A DNA stretch of 17,171 bases from DASYXW01 sp035934405. Its GTDB lineage: Bacteria; Acidobacteriota; Terriglobia; UBA7540. Shown piece after piece: positions 1 through 7,109 of this stretch; the first letter of the stretch is position 1, and each line of letters begins with the position of its first letter. Under the pieces are notes generated by a model. It was not told the origin of the DNA. It did not search any database and saw only the letters and a list, made by a program, of their open reading frames with translations. The position numbers were made by a program, and so were the translations under genes. The stretch lies in the NCBI GenBank assembly GCA_035934405.1, contig DASYXW010000093.1, positions 1 to 17,171 of the forward strand. The letters run 5' to 3'.

Positions 1-53
1 TCAGGGGTCAGGGGTCAGGGGTCAGGGGTCAGGGGTCAGGGGTCAGGGGTCAG
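1..53. repeat. TCAGGGG heptanucleotide tandem array (cut by window edge)
   Basis: Seven exact, uninterrupted copies of TCAGGGG fill positions 1-49 and a partial copy (TCAG) ends at 53. The array starts at the window edge, so its full length is unknown. The plus strand has seven GGGG runs separated by TCA, a sequence able to fold as a G-quadruplex. It lies in non-coding DNA. The class resembles the heptanucleotide short tandem repeats (STRR) described in cyanobacteria. Confidence 0.95.
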
Positions 54-71
54 AATTATGTGAAACCAAAA

Positions 72-92
72 ATCATAACTCATCACTCATAA
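72..92. repeat. Degenerate CTCATAA heptanucleotide array
   Basis: Three 7-nt units follow one another: ATCATAA (72-78), CTCATCA (79-85) and CTCATAA (86-92). They differ by one or two bases. This is the second heptad array in the intergenic region before the first gene. The rest of 54-173 shows no ORF; it contains TAGAAT at 162-167, which could be a -10 box without a good -35 partner. Confidence 0.7.
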
Positions 93-173
93 CGCAGCAA
101 CGCTCTTCATCCGTCCTGCGCGTCCTTCACATTCCTTTCACCCAAGCAACAAGCCAAAGGTTAGAATAGCGAA

Positions 174-1712
174 GTGAGCCCAAGACCAATTTCAAATTTC
201 AAATTTCAAGATTCAAACTGCAAAGTTGCCCTCTGCGGTCTTTTGCTCGTCCTCTGCCTGGCGTTTCCGCGCGCGGCCGGGGCGCAGCAGGCCGGGAACG
301 TCCTTCTGGATTCCAACGAACAGCTTTTTTGTGTGCTGGCGGCGCTCAACGCTTCCGGTTACGACACCGGCGCCGGCATCGACACGGGAAACGACACGCG
401 GAGCGAGGTGCGCAGTTATCTGGCGGCTAAGAATATCCCGGTCCGCAGCGAACTGCACAGGTTTTACGAGGAGCATCGTATTTCGGACGACCCCGGCGCC
501 GACCTGGGGCAGTACGTGTCCCTGGCGCTCTTGCTGGGTCCGCCACCGGACTTCAAGCTCACGGTGGCGGAGAGCGATTTGCCCCCCGACGCCAAGGCCG
601 TGCGGAGCATCGTTCCGCTGCTCAAGACGTTCTTTCGGCAGGCGGATTTGACGGAGCTATGGGCGCGCGTGCAGCCGCGCTATGAAGACGAAATTAACCA
701 TTACAGCAAAGCGGTGCGCGAGAGTGTGTTGCTCTCCGACGCCTATCTTCGCTTCCCGGCGGGCGCCTACCTGGGCCGAACCTATGGCATTTACCTGGCG
801 CTGTTGGGGGCGCCGGACCAGCAGCAGGCGAGGATCTACGGCTCGAATTACTACCTTGTGATCACGCCCTCCAAGCAGCCCGCGCTCAAGGAAATCCGGC
901 ACCAGTATCTGCACTTTTTGCTCGATCCTCTGGCCGTCAAGTATTCTCTCGAGATCCACGCGAAGGCTCCGCTCGAGGCCATCGCGCGCAAGGCGCCGGC
1001 GCTCGAGCCCGATTTCAAGGACGATTTCTCACTGCTGGTGACGGAGTGCCTGATCCGCGCCGTCGAGCTACGGATGGACAAGTCCCCGGACGGTGAAAAG
1101 GCTGCAAGCGCCGCCATTGGCGCCGACGTGGCCTCTGGCCTCATCCTGCTGCCTTATTTCTACGACGCGCTCCAGAAATACCACGACCAGGACGCAGCGA
1201 TGAATGTCTACTACAAGACCATGATTCTCGATATTGATGTGCGCCAGGAACAACAGCGGCTGGCCGCGGTGAAGTTCGCCGCTGAGGAGCCGGCAGCGCA
1301 GAACCCGAAGGCGCCGGCGCCCGCGCTCAGCGAGAAGGATCGGCTGCTCGACCAGGGCGACAACCTGATTTACCAGGCCAAGTACGACGAAGCGAAAGCG
1401 GTTTTCCAGAGCGTGCTCGGAAAGTTCGACTCCAAGAACGAACGCGCCCTGTTCGGGCTGGCGGTGGTCGAGAGCAATCTGCGCAAGCCGGACCTTGCCG
1501 TGAATTACTTCAAGAAGACACTGGACGTGGCCCGCGACCTCTGGATCGTGACCTGGGCGCATATTTACCTGGGCCGGCTCTATGATCTCGAAAACGAACG
1601 TACGCAGGCGCTTCAACAGTACCAAGCGGCGTCACTGACTGCGGCGGGGTATCCGGACGCCGTGGGGGCTGTGCAGGTGGGATTGAAATATCCTTTTGGG
1701 ACCAAGCACTGA
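174..1712 (+). CDS. Secreted TPR protein with degenerate zincin-like HQYLH segment
   Basis: A 512-residue protein read from GTG at 174. Residues 18-38 form a hydrophobic export signal ending near AGAQQ. The middle (about 50-340) is an uncharacterised domain containing IRHQYLHFLLDPL (241-253), with His243 and His247, and downstream ECLIRAVELR (291-300). This resembles a gluzincin HExxH helix plus a Glu helix, but Gln244 stands where the catalytic Glu should be. The C-terminal part (about 390-512) has TPR-like helix pairs, for example YDEAKAVFQSVL and PDLAVNYFKKTL. No good Shine-Dalgarno sequence precedes the GTG. TAGAAT at 162-167 would put transcription start close to the start codon, so a leaderless message is possible. 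The N-terminal residues come partly from a heptad repeat, so the start is uncertain. The role is probably periplasmic; a peptidase activity is doubtful. Confidence 0.85.
   Translation: MSPRPISNFKFQDSNCKVALCGLLLVLCLAFPRAAGAQQAGNVLLDSNEQLFCVLAALNASGYDTGAGIDTGNDTRSEVRSYLAAKNIPVRSELHRFYEEHRISDDPGADLGQYVSLALLLGPPPDFKLTVAESDLPPDAKAVRSIVPLLKTFFRQADLTELWARVQPRYEDEINHYSKAVRESVLLSDAYLRFPAGAYLGRTYGIYLALLGAPDQQQARIYGSNYYLVITPSKQPALKEIRHQYLHFLLDPLAVKYSLEIHAKAPLEAIARKAPALEPDFKDDFSLLVTECLIRAVELRMDKSPDGEKAASAAIGADVASGLILLPYFYDALQKYHDQDAAMNVYYKTMILDIDVRQEQQRLAAVKFAAEEPAAQNPKAPAPALSEKDRLLDQGDNLIYQAKYDEAKAVFQSVLGKFDSKNERALFGLAVVESNLRKPDLAVNYFKKTLDVARDLWIVTWAHIYLGRLYDLENERTQALQQYQAASLTAAGYPDAVGAVQVGLKYPFGTKH
189..209. 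repeat. ATTTCAA heptanucleotide array at the gene start
   Basis: Three exact ATTTCAA units (189-195, 196-202, 203-209) are followed by a degenerate GATTCAA. The array lies inside the first few codons of the gene starting at 174 and encodes part of ISNFKFQDSN. It has the same 7-nt period as the arrays at 1-53, 72-92 and 2751-2819. Confidence 0.85.
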
Positions 1713-1738
1713 ATCCTGCCAAAGGCTCGGCTCAACAT

Positions 1739-1768
1739 TTGACACGCTGGCTGGTTTACGGGTACTCT
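1739..1768 (+). promoter_or_regulatory. Candidate sigma-70 type promoter for the 1818 gene
   Basis: A perfect TTGACA lies at 1739-1744. TACTCT at 1763-1768 follows after 18 nt and keeps the three most conserved -10 positions (T1, A2, T6). It sits in the 105-nt gap between the two TPR genes, giving a leader of about 40 nt. The weak -10 box makes this a candidate only. Confidence 0.3.
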
Positions 1769-1817
1769 CAGGGCTTCAGAAAGCAGAAGGAATCTTTGGA
1801 CGGAGTGTGAACGGGCT

Positions 1818-2744
1818 ATGAAAAGGACAACCGGATTATTGATGGTGGCCATGCTGGCGGTGGGGATGGCGGCCCGGGCAGGCGGGTTCGGGCGGGCCGC
1901 TTTGCAGGATTCGAAGCCGACCCTCACCCAGCAGCCCACCAGCCCATCGGCGCAAAAGCCGGCGGGACAGGCCAGCCAGGCAGCCGCCGCCCCGCCTGCC
2001 GCTTATCAACCGACGCCGGATGAAGTGGCGGCCGTGAAGGCGATCCAGACTGAGCTTGATCCCAACCGTACGCTCCAGCTCGTTGGCGACTTCGAGAAGA
2101 AGTATCCGGGCAGTCCCAACTTGCAGACGGTCTATCTCTACGCCGCCCAGGCTTACCGGCAGACAAACAAGCTTGACAAGGCCATTGAGTACGCCGAGAA
2201 GATTGTCAAGCTGAACGGCAACAATATCCTGGGCTTGATGACGCTCGCCGAACTTTTACCGCAGCCCCAGATGCTTCAGGGGTTGGGCGACGCGGACAGA
2301 GACAAGAGACTGACGGAAGCGCAGACCGACGCGGAGCACGCCCTGGAACTGATTACCGCCATGCCCAAGCAACCGAATCAAACGGACGAGCAACTCGCCA
2401 ACAATAAAAAGCTTCTGGCGGCGGGTGTGCACGGCTCGCTCGGCCTCGTCCACTTGCAGCGCGCCACGGAATCCCTCAGCGGCAACGATCCGGGGGAGCT
2501 GGCCAAGGCGGAGACCGAATACAAGGCCGCGTTGGCCGTCGACAAGCCGGATGAGGCGAACTACTTCCGGTTAGGAGAGGTGCTTCAGAGCGAGAACAAG
2601 CTCGATGACGCGATCCAGGCGTTTTCGAAGGCTTCGGAGATCAGTCAGGGCAATGGCGATTCGGCCTTGCAGAGCATGGCCGATCAGGAGGTCCAGAAAC
2701 TCAAGCGGGCCAAGCCAGCGGCTGCGCCCGCTGCCAAGCCCTAG
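1818..2744 (+). CDS. Secreted TPR-repeat protein
   Basis: A 308-residue protein starting at ATG 1818. Residues 1-28 form a signal peptide (positive MKRTT, hydrophobic LLMVAMLAVGMA, then small residues). Residues 30-65 are a Gln/Pro/Ala-rich, probably disordered linker. From about 66 to 290 the protein is helical with TPR-like units, such as LQTVYLYAAQAYRQTNKLDKAIEYAEKIVKL and, near the end, YFRLGEVLQSENKLDDAIQAFSKASEI. The tail is Lys/Ala/Pro-rich. TPR proteins of this kind are protein-protein scaffolds, probably periplasmic here. It follows another TPR gene by 105 nt in the same direction and may be cotranscribed or use the promoter at 1739-1768. GGAG at 1802-1805 is too far from the start to be a good ribosome site. 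The partner is unknown. Confidence 0.9.
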   Translation: MKRTTGLLMVAMLAVGMAARAGGFGRAALQDSKPTLTQQPTSPSAQKPAGQASQAAAAPPAAYQPTPDEVAAVKAIQTELDPNRTLQLVGDFEKKYPGSPNLQTVYLYAAQAYRQTNKLDKAIEYAEKIVKLNGNNILGLMTLAELLPQPQMLQGLGDADRDKRLTEAQTDAEHALELITAMPKQPNQTDEQLANNKKLLAAGVHGSLGLVHLQRATESLSGNDPGELAKAETEYKAALAVDKPDEANYFRLGEVLQSENKLDDAIQAFSKASEISQGNGDSALQSMADQEVQKLKRAKPAAAPAAKP

Positions 2745-2750
2745 AGAGAA

Positions 2751-2821
2751 TCGAAACGCGAAAATCGAAACTCGAAACTGGAGGCGGCGGAGCGATCTTC
2801 GAATTTCGAGTTTTCGATTTT
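2751..2821. repeat. Heptad TCGAAAC array and its inverted copy, hairpin before rnc
   Basis: The left half has four 7-nt units: TCGAAAC (2751-2757), GCGAAAA (2758-2764) and TCGAAAC twice (2765-2778). The right half has TCGAATT, TCGAGTT and TTCGATT (2799-2819), the reverse-complement type. Position 2761-2777 pairs with 2804-2821, all bases except one bulged nucleotide, around a 26-nt loop. The hairpin fills the gap between the TPR gene and rnc and ends 13 nt before the likely rnc start codon. Confidence 0.85.
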
Positions 2822-2834
2822 GGCTCCAGTGTGC

Positions 2835-3548
2835 ATGCCGATCAATTCTCCCGAAAACCTGCAGGACCTCATTGGATACCGCTTCCGCGACCCAAAGTTG
2901 CTGCTTGAGGCGCTCACTCATTCTTCTTATGCCCGAGAGACCTCGGCGCCGGATCGCGATAATGAGCAATTGGAATTCCTCGGTGACGCGGTCCTGAACT
3001 TTCTGGTCAGCGTGCGTCTGGCTGACGCTTTCCCGGATTACGCCGAGGGAAAGTTGTCGCGAGCGCGCGCCCGTCTGGTGGCCGCCGAGCACCTCGGGCG
3101 CGTCGCGGGCGAGCTCGGCCTGGGAAGCTACTTACGCTTGGGCCGCGGCGAAGAGAAGACCGGCGGACGGGTGAAGTCGCGGTTGATGGTGAACGGACTG
3201 GAGGCCCTGGTGGCCGCGATCTTTCGCGACGGCGGGTTGGGCCCGGCCGAGCAGTTCATCAGCAAAGTCATTCTTCCGCCGGATCTTGGCGCCGTGGCCA
3301 CCGAGTTGTTTTCGATTGACTACAAGTCGGCGCTGCAGGAGTACCTGCAAGCGGAACGGCTTCGCCCGGCCTCCTATCGGGTGATTGATGAAGCGGGACC
3401 CGAGCACTGCAAGACTTTTGCCGTAGAAGCCGTGGCGGGCGAAAGCCTCACGGCCCGGGGGTCGGGCGGCAACAAGAAGGCGGCGGAGCAGGAAGCTGCC
3501 AAGGCGCTGCTCGAGCGTCTTCAGGCGAAAGCGGAGGTCGATGGCTGA
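2835..3548 (+). CDS. rnc: Ribonuclease III
   Basis: RNase III cleaves double-stranded RNA and processes rRNA precursors and some mRNAs in the cytoplasm. The protein is 237 residues from ATG 2835, close to the usual length of about 225-240. LIGYRFRDPKLLLEALTHSSY opens the nuclease domain in the typical way. The signature NEQLEFLGDAV carries Glu44, Glu47 and Asp51. The second metal-binding motif reads VNGLEALVAA: Glu123 is present, but Asn120 (codon AAC) replaces the usual Asp (Asp114 of the E. coli enzyme). The dsRNA-binding domain (about 160-228) is complete, ending GGNKKAAEQEAAKALLERL. In-frame TTG (2820) and GTG (2829) are alternative starts; ATG fits the family N-terminus best, though no clear Shine-Dalgarno is visible. 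The stop overlaps lepB by 8 nt, so the two are almost surely cotranscribed. Confidence 0.95.
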   Translation: MPINSPENLQDLIGYRFRDPKLLLEALTHSSYARETSAPDRDNEQLEFLGDAVLNFLVSVRLADAFPDYAEGKLSRARARLVAAEHLGRVAGELGLGSYLRLGRGEEKTGGRVKSRLMVNGLEALVAAIFRDGGLGPAEQFISKVILPPDLGAVATELFSIDYKSALQEYLQAERLRPASYRVIDEAGPEHCKTFAVEAVAGESLTARGSGGNKKAAEQEAAKALLERLQAKAEVDG

Positions 3549-4302
3549 GCCGCACAAAAAGTCGGCAGCGCGGGACACGTTTGAGTCACTGATTGTCACG
3601 GTGATCCTGGCGGTTTTCGGAACCACCTTTGTCATTCAGGCGTTCAAGATTCCGACCGGGTCCATGGAAAACACGCTTCTCGTAGGCGACCATTTGCTGG
3701 TGAACAAGTTTGCCTTCGCGGGCGAGGCTCACTCCGCCGCCGGCCTGTTGCCCTATCGCGAAATCCATCGCGGTGACGTGCTGGTCTTCAAGTTTCCAGG
3801 CGCGGTCGAGGAAGCCCAGGAGCCCGGCGAGCATTTTGTGAAGCGCGTCATTGGCGTGCCCGGCGACCACATCAAGATTGTCCATCGCCAGGTTTTTGTG
3901 AACGGCCAGGCGCTTGAGGAACCTTACGTTCACCACGACTATCCGGACCAGGTCCGGCCCGGTGATGACTTCCCGGGTTCACCGGAGTTCCTCTCCGAGG
4001 CGACTCCGGAGTGGGCCCAGGACTACTCGAATCATGTCCGGAATGGAGAGCTTGTAGTTCCGCCGGACAGCTACTTTATGATGGGTGACAACCGCGAGCA
4101 TAGCTGGGACAGCCGGTTTTGGGGCTTCGTGCCGCGCCCACTCGTCTCCGGACGCCCTCTGCTGATCTACTGGTCCTTCGCGACGCCCGAGGAAGAGTAC
4201 ACGCAGACGTCGTTCAGCGATCGAGTGTCGCAGACCGCGGATCTGGTCTTTCACTTCTTTTCAAAGACGCGGTGGCGCCGAACCTTCCGGTTTGTGCGTT
4301 GA
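3541..4302 (+). CDS. lepB: Signal peptidase I
   Basis: This membrane-bound serine protease removes signal peptides from exported proteins on the outer face of the inner membrane. The 253-residue protein has one N-terminal membrane helix (about 16-35) and all family boxes. IPTGSMENTL carries the nucleophile Ser41. RGDVLVFKFP is box C. FVKRVIGVPGD carries the general base Lys101. MGDNREHSWDSRFWGFV is box E. Between boxes D and E there is a longer segment with acidic and aromatic residues (about 120-175), within the normal variation of the family. The C-terminus is basic (KTRWRRTFRFVR). The ATG lies inside the last codons of rnc, which argues for translational coupling. Many exported proteins encoded in this window are its expected substrates. 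Confidence 0.97.
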   Translation: MAEPHKKSAARDTFESLIVTVILAVFGTTFVIQAFKIPTGSMENTLLVGDHLLVNKFAFAGEAHSAAGLLPYREIHRGDVLVFKFPGAVEEAQEPGEHFVKRVIGVPGDHIKIVHRQVFVNGQALEEPYVHHDYPDQVRPGDDFPGSPEFLSEATPEWAQDYSNHVRNGELVVPPDSYFMMGDNREHSWDSRFWGFVPRPLVSGRPLLIYWSFATPEEEYTQTSFSDRVSQTADLVFHFFSKTRWRRTFRFVR

Positions 4303-4327
4303 CGGGCGTCCGGCGCGGTCGTCCTCC

Positions 4328-7006
4328 ATGGCAGCGCGAACTCACTCCCGCGCCCGCAGGGTCCTCGTGACTCTGGCGGTCTTGTTGCTCGCCGCCTGGC
4401 TCCTGCCCCAGTTCTTCAACGCTGAGCGCTACCGCCGCCGCCTCCAAACTCGCCTGGAACTGACGCTCGGACGGCGGGTGACCTTCGGCGCCGTTTCCCT
4501 GCATCTGCTTCCGCGGCCCGGTTTCTCGCTCGAGGACGTCGCGGTGCAGGAAGACCCGGCGTTCGGAAGCGAGCCTCTTGCGCGCGCCAGCCAGGTGGAC
4601 TGCATGCTGCAGTTGCGCGCCCTCTGGCGGGGCCGGTTGGATTGCGCCGGGTTGCGCCTGGAGAGCGCGACGCTCAACATCGTCCGCGACACGCAAGGCG
4701 CGTGGAACGTTCAACAGTTGCTCCACGAGACCGGCATGACCTCTCCGGCCGCACCGGCCTCCGCACACGGTGGTCCGCCCCAGAGTCTCGATCTTGAAGC
4801 TGATGATGCGCGCCTGAACTTCACGGTCGGCGGCAATAAAAAGCCGCTCGCTATAACCGATCTGACCGCACGGTTCGTCTTCGATCCGCAGTCGCACCGC
4901 GCCCAGTTTCGTTTCGCAGGTTCCCCGGTTCGAACCGACCTGTCTCTGCCCACCCCCGGGCCAATCGCGCTCAGCGGTGACTGGACTCCGGAACCGGGCG
5001 GCGCGGGGCGCCTCACCGCCACGCTTCAGGCCCGCGGCGCCCTGGTGTACGACTGGGTGCCGCTTCTCACCGGACACAATCCTGGGATCTATGGCGTGCT
5101 CGATGCCGACGTGCGCCTTGACGGTTCGTATCCCCTTCTCGAGATCAATGGTCAAGGCCGCATCACTCAGGTGCACCGCTGGGGGTCGATTCCGCCCCCG
5201 GACAGTATGCCCGTGACGGTCGAGTTACGCGGCCGGCTGGATCGGTCTCGGGGACGGGCGTTGATTGACGCGATAGACGCCTCGTTTGCGAACTCTCGCG
5301 TGCATGTTACTGGAGCCCTGGACAAGATACCGGATTCGCCCCAGCTTGACCTGGTCGTCGAGCTCGAGCGTTCGCGGCTCGAGGACCTTCTGGCTCTGGG
5401 TCGCCGCTTGTGGGGCCGCCCGGGGGATGGTCCCGAGCTTTACGATCTGTCCGGCGCCGCCAACGGGCTTCTCACGGTGAAGGGCTCGTGGGCGGACCGT
5501 CGCTACGGCGGGTCCGTCACGGCGCGCGATGTGCGACTGAAGACCCAGTCGGGCACTTTTCCCGTTTCCGACATGGCGTTGCGTATCGACGACCAGGGAG
5601 TTCGCCTGGCACCGGTCAGGATCACCGTGGCGCCGCGAGTTGAGGTCACGGCTGAGGGTGTTCTCCACGGGCGCGCCGCCGGTGCCGTCGAGCCAACCGA
5701 GGTCGCGGCGCACCGGCAAGCCGCACACCGGCGCGCGCGTGCCGTCAACGCGATGAGCGACGGAACAGTTCCCGGCTACGAGCTGGCGCTTTCCGCGAAG
5801 TCGGTTCCGTTGCACGATCTGCTTCGACTGGCGCGCGACGCGGGCGTGGCGGCCTCCCAGGAGATCGACGCGCGGGGCCAGGTCACGGCTGAACTGCGAC
5901 TTGCCGGCTCGGCGTGGCCGTTCACACGGCCAGTGCTCTCCGGCGAGATGGACCTTCGGGAGGCAAGGCTCGTCGTGCCGGGCCTCACCGAACCCATTGA
6001 CTTCGGCCGCACCCGCGTCGAGATCGCTGGCAATCACGTCACGGTCAACCCCCTTTCCGCCGGCATCGGAGCCACCGTGTTTGCGGGCCGGCTGGAGCAC
6101 GAGGGCGCCTGGAAACGCCCCTGGAAGTTTGATTTGCAAACCGGCAAGTTGAGCCTGGATCAGGACGCAGCGTGGTTTGATGCTCTGGCCCACCCGCCGC
6201 GCTTTCAGGTGCTGGATTACATCCCAGGTCTGCGGTCGCTCGCCGCCCGTCGAAGCGCCGGAGCAAGCCTGTTCGGTGCCCTCAACGCCGAAGGTCGCTT
6301 TGCCGCAGGCACGCTCTCGTATCGCTCGTTGACCCTTTCGCAACTGAGCGCGCGGGTTGAGATCTCCGGGCGCGTGGTGCGCGCTTCGAGCGTTACCTTC
6401 AAGGCCGCCGGTGGCTCGGGCCGGGGCGGCGTGCGTGTGGATCTCACCGCGGCGCCGGCGAAAATCTCGGGCTCCGCCGCGCTCACAGCAGCCAACGTGC
6501 AGACCTGGGCGGATTATTTGCCACCGCAACTTCGGAAAGCGCGTGGCCTTGTAACCGGCTCGGTTCGATTCCAGACGCGTGGTCTCTCTCGCCCGGAGAT
6601 GAGAGAGAATCTCGAAGGTGAGGCGGACGTGCAAGTGAAGGACATATTCTTCGGTGACTTTGACCCGCTCGCGGCCGCGGCCCGGGCCGCAGGTTGGGGA
6701 ACACTGGCCCCGGAACGGACGGAAGCGGTCTTGCGCTCAGCCGACGCCTCGCTCACCATCGCCAACCGCCGCGTCAGCGTGAAGAGTCGCCTGCCTCTCG
6801 GCGGGGCTCAATTTGTGCTGGCTGGAACTTACAACTTCGACGGTGACATGGACGCCCACGTGCGTGCTGACTTCGCTCATGTGAATCGCCGCTGGAGCGG
6901 CACGGACACCGACCCTGTCGGCCGCGTCGCGTTGCTTCATTTGACGGGCCCGCTCGATCGGCCCACGGTCGTTCCGGACGAGACACCCTTGCGCGCCAAT
7001 CGCTGA
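4328..7006 (+). CDS. AsmA-family envelope protein
   Basis: A large protein of 892 residues from ATG 4328. An upstream in-frame TTG at 4292 would overlap lepB; the ATG gives a better N-terminus, with one membrane anchor at about 12-30 (VLVTLAVLLLAAWLLPQFF). After it comes the classic AsmA opening: FNAERYRRRLQTRLELTLGR, then VSLHLLPRPGFSLEDV and a DTQGAWNV-type segment. The rest is beta-rich with repeated DARL, LDGSY and TGAL-type strands, ending in an AsmA C-terminal-like region (about 715-880: RGLVTGSVRFQTRGLSRPEM, then VKDIFFGDFDPL). AsmA-type proteins are periplasm-spanning, beta-groove proteins implicated in phospholipid transport and outer-membrane assembly. The gene lies 25 nt after lepB and is probably in the same operon. 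The His/Arg-rich stretch at about 460-475 is unusual but probably just a loop. Confidence 0.88.
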   Translation: MAARTHSRARRVLVTLAVLLLAAWLLPQFFNAERYRRRLQTRLELTLGRRVTFGAVSLHLLPRPGFSLEDVAVQEDPAFGSEPLARASQVDCMLQLRALWRGRLDCAGLRLESATLNIVRDTQGAWNVQQLLHETGMTSPAAPASAHGGPPQSLDLEADDARLNFTVGGNKKPLAITDLTARFVFDPQSHRAQFRFAGSPVRTDLSLPTPGPIALSGDWTPEPGGAGRLTATLQARGALVYDWVPLLTGHNPGIYGVLDADVRLDGSYPLLEINGQGRITQVHRWGSIPPPDSMPVTVELRGRLDRSRGRALIDAIDASFANSRVHVTGALDKIPDSPQLDLVVELERSRLEDLLALGRRLWGRPGDGPELYDLSGAANGLLTVKGSWADRRYGGSVTARDVRLKTQSGTFPVSDMALRIDDQGVRLAPVRITVAPRVEVTAEGVLHGRAAGAVEPTEVAAHRQAAHRRARAVNAMSDGTVPGYELALSAKSVPLHDLLRLARDAGVAASQEIDARGQVTAELRLAGSAWPFTRPVLSGEMDLREARLVVPGLTEPIDFGRTRVEIAGNHVTVNPLSAGIGATVFAGRLEHEGAWKRPWKFDLQTGKLSLDQDAAWFDALAHPPRFQVLDYIPGLRSLAARRSAGASLFGALNAEGRFAAGTLSYRSLTLSQLSARVEISGRVVRASSVTFKAAGGSGRGGVRVDLTAAPAKISGSAALTAANVQTWADYLPPQLRKARGLVTGSVRFQTRGLSRPEMRENLEGEADVQVKDIFFGDFDPLAAAARAAGWGTLAPERTEAVLRSADASLTIANRRVSVKSRLPLGGAQFVLAGTYNFDGDMDAHVRADFAHVNRRWSGTDTDPVGRVALLHLTGPLDRPTVVPDETPLRANR

Positions 7007-7042
7007 GCCGGCCTGCCGCACCGACTGCCGAGGGCGAGACGT

Positions 7043-7071
7043 TTGACTTTGGCTGGCGGTCGGAGTAGCTT
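7043..7071 (+). promoter_or_regulatory. Candidate sigma-70 type promoter of the FecR-like gene
   Basis: TTGACT at 7043-7048 (5 of 6) is followed after exactly 17 nt by TAGCTT at 7066-7071, which keeps T1, A2 and T6 of TATAAT. Transcription would start near 7078 and give a leader of about 30 nt carrying the AAGGAGG ribosome site at 7099. The gap between the AsmA-like gene and this gene (103 nt) fits an independent promoter. Confidence 0.4.
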
Positions 7072-7098
7072 GACCGAAGGGAGATCACTTGGAATTGC

Positions 7099-7105
7099 AA
7101 GGAGG
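7099..7105 (+). promoter_or_regulatory. Strong ribosome binding site that fixes the GTG start at 7110
   Basis: AAGGAGG is a near-perfect Shine-Dalgarno sequence, 4 nt before GTG at 7110. The in-frame TTG at 7089 lies upstream of it and has no such site, so the GTG is the better start. Confidence 0.75.
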
Positions 7106-7109
7106 AGCC

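Noticed and set aside
1..53. CRISPR array
   Set aside because: The units are 7 nt with no spacers, and no cas gene is present.
4214..5176. 320-codon open frame on the minus strand
   Set aside because: It overlaps the end of lepB and the start of the AsmA-like gene in antisense and has no family features.
5225..6634. 469-codon open frame on the minus strand
   Set aside because: It lies antisense to the well-supported AsmA-like gene, is rich in Arg/Gly/Ala low-complexity sequence, and shows no domain or start signal. It is a by-product of GC-rich coding DNA.
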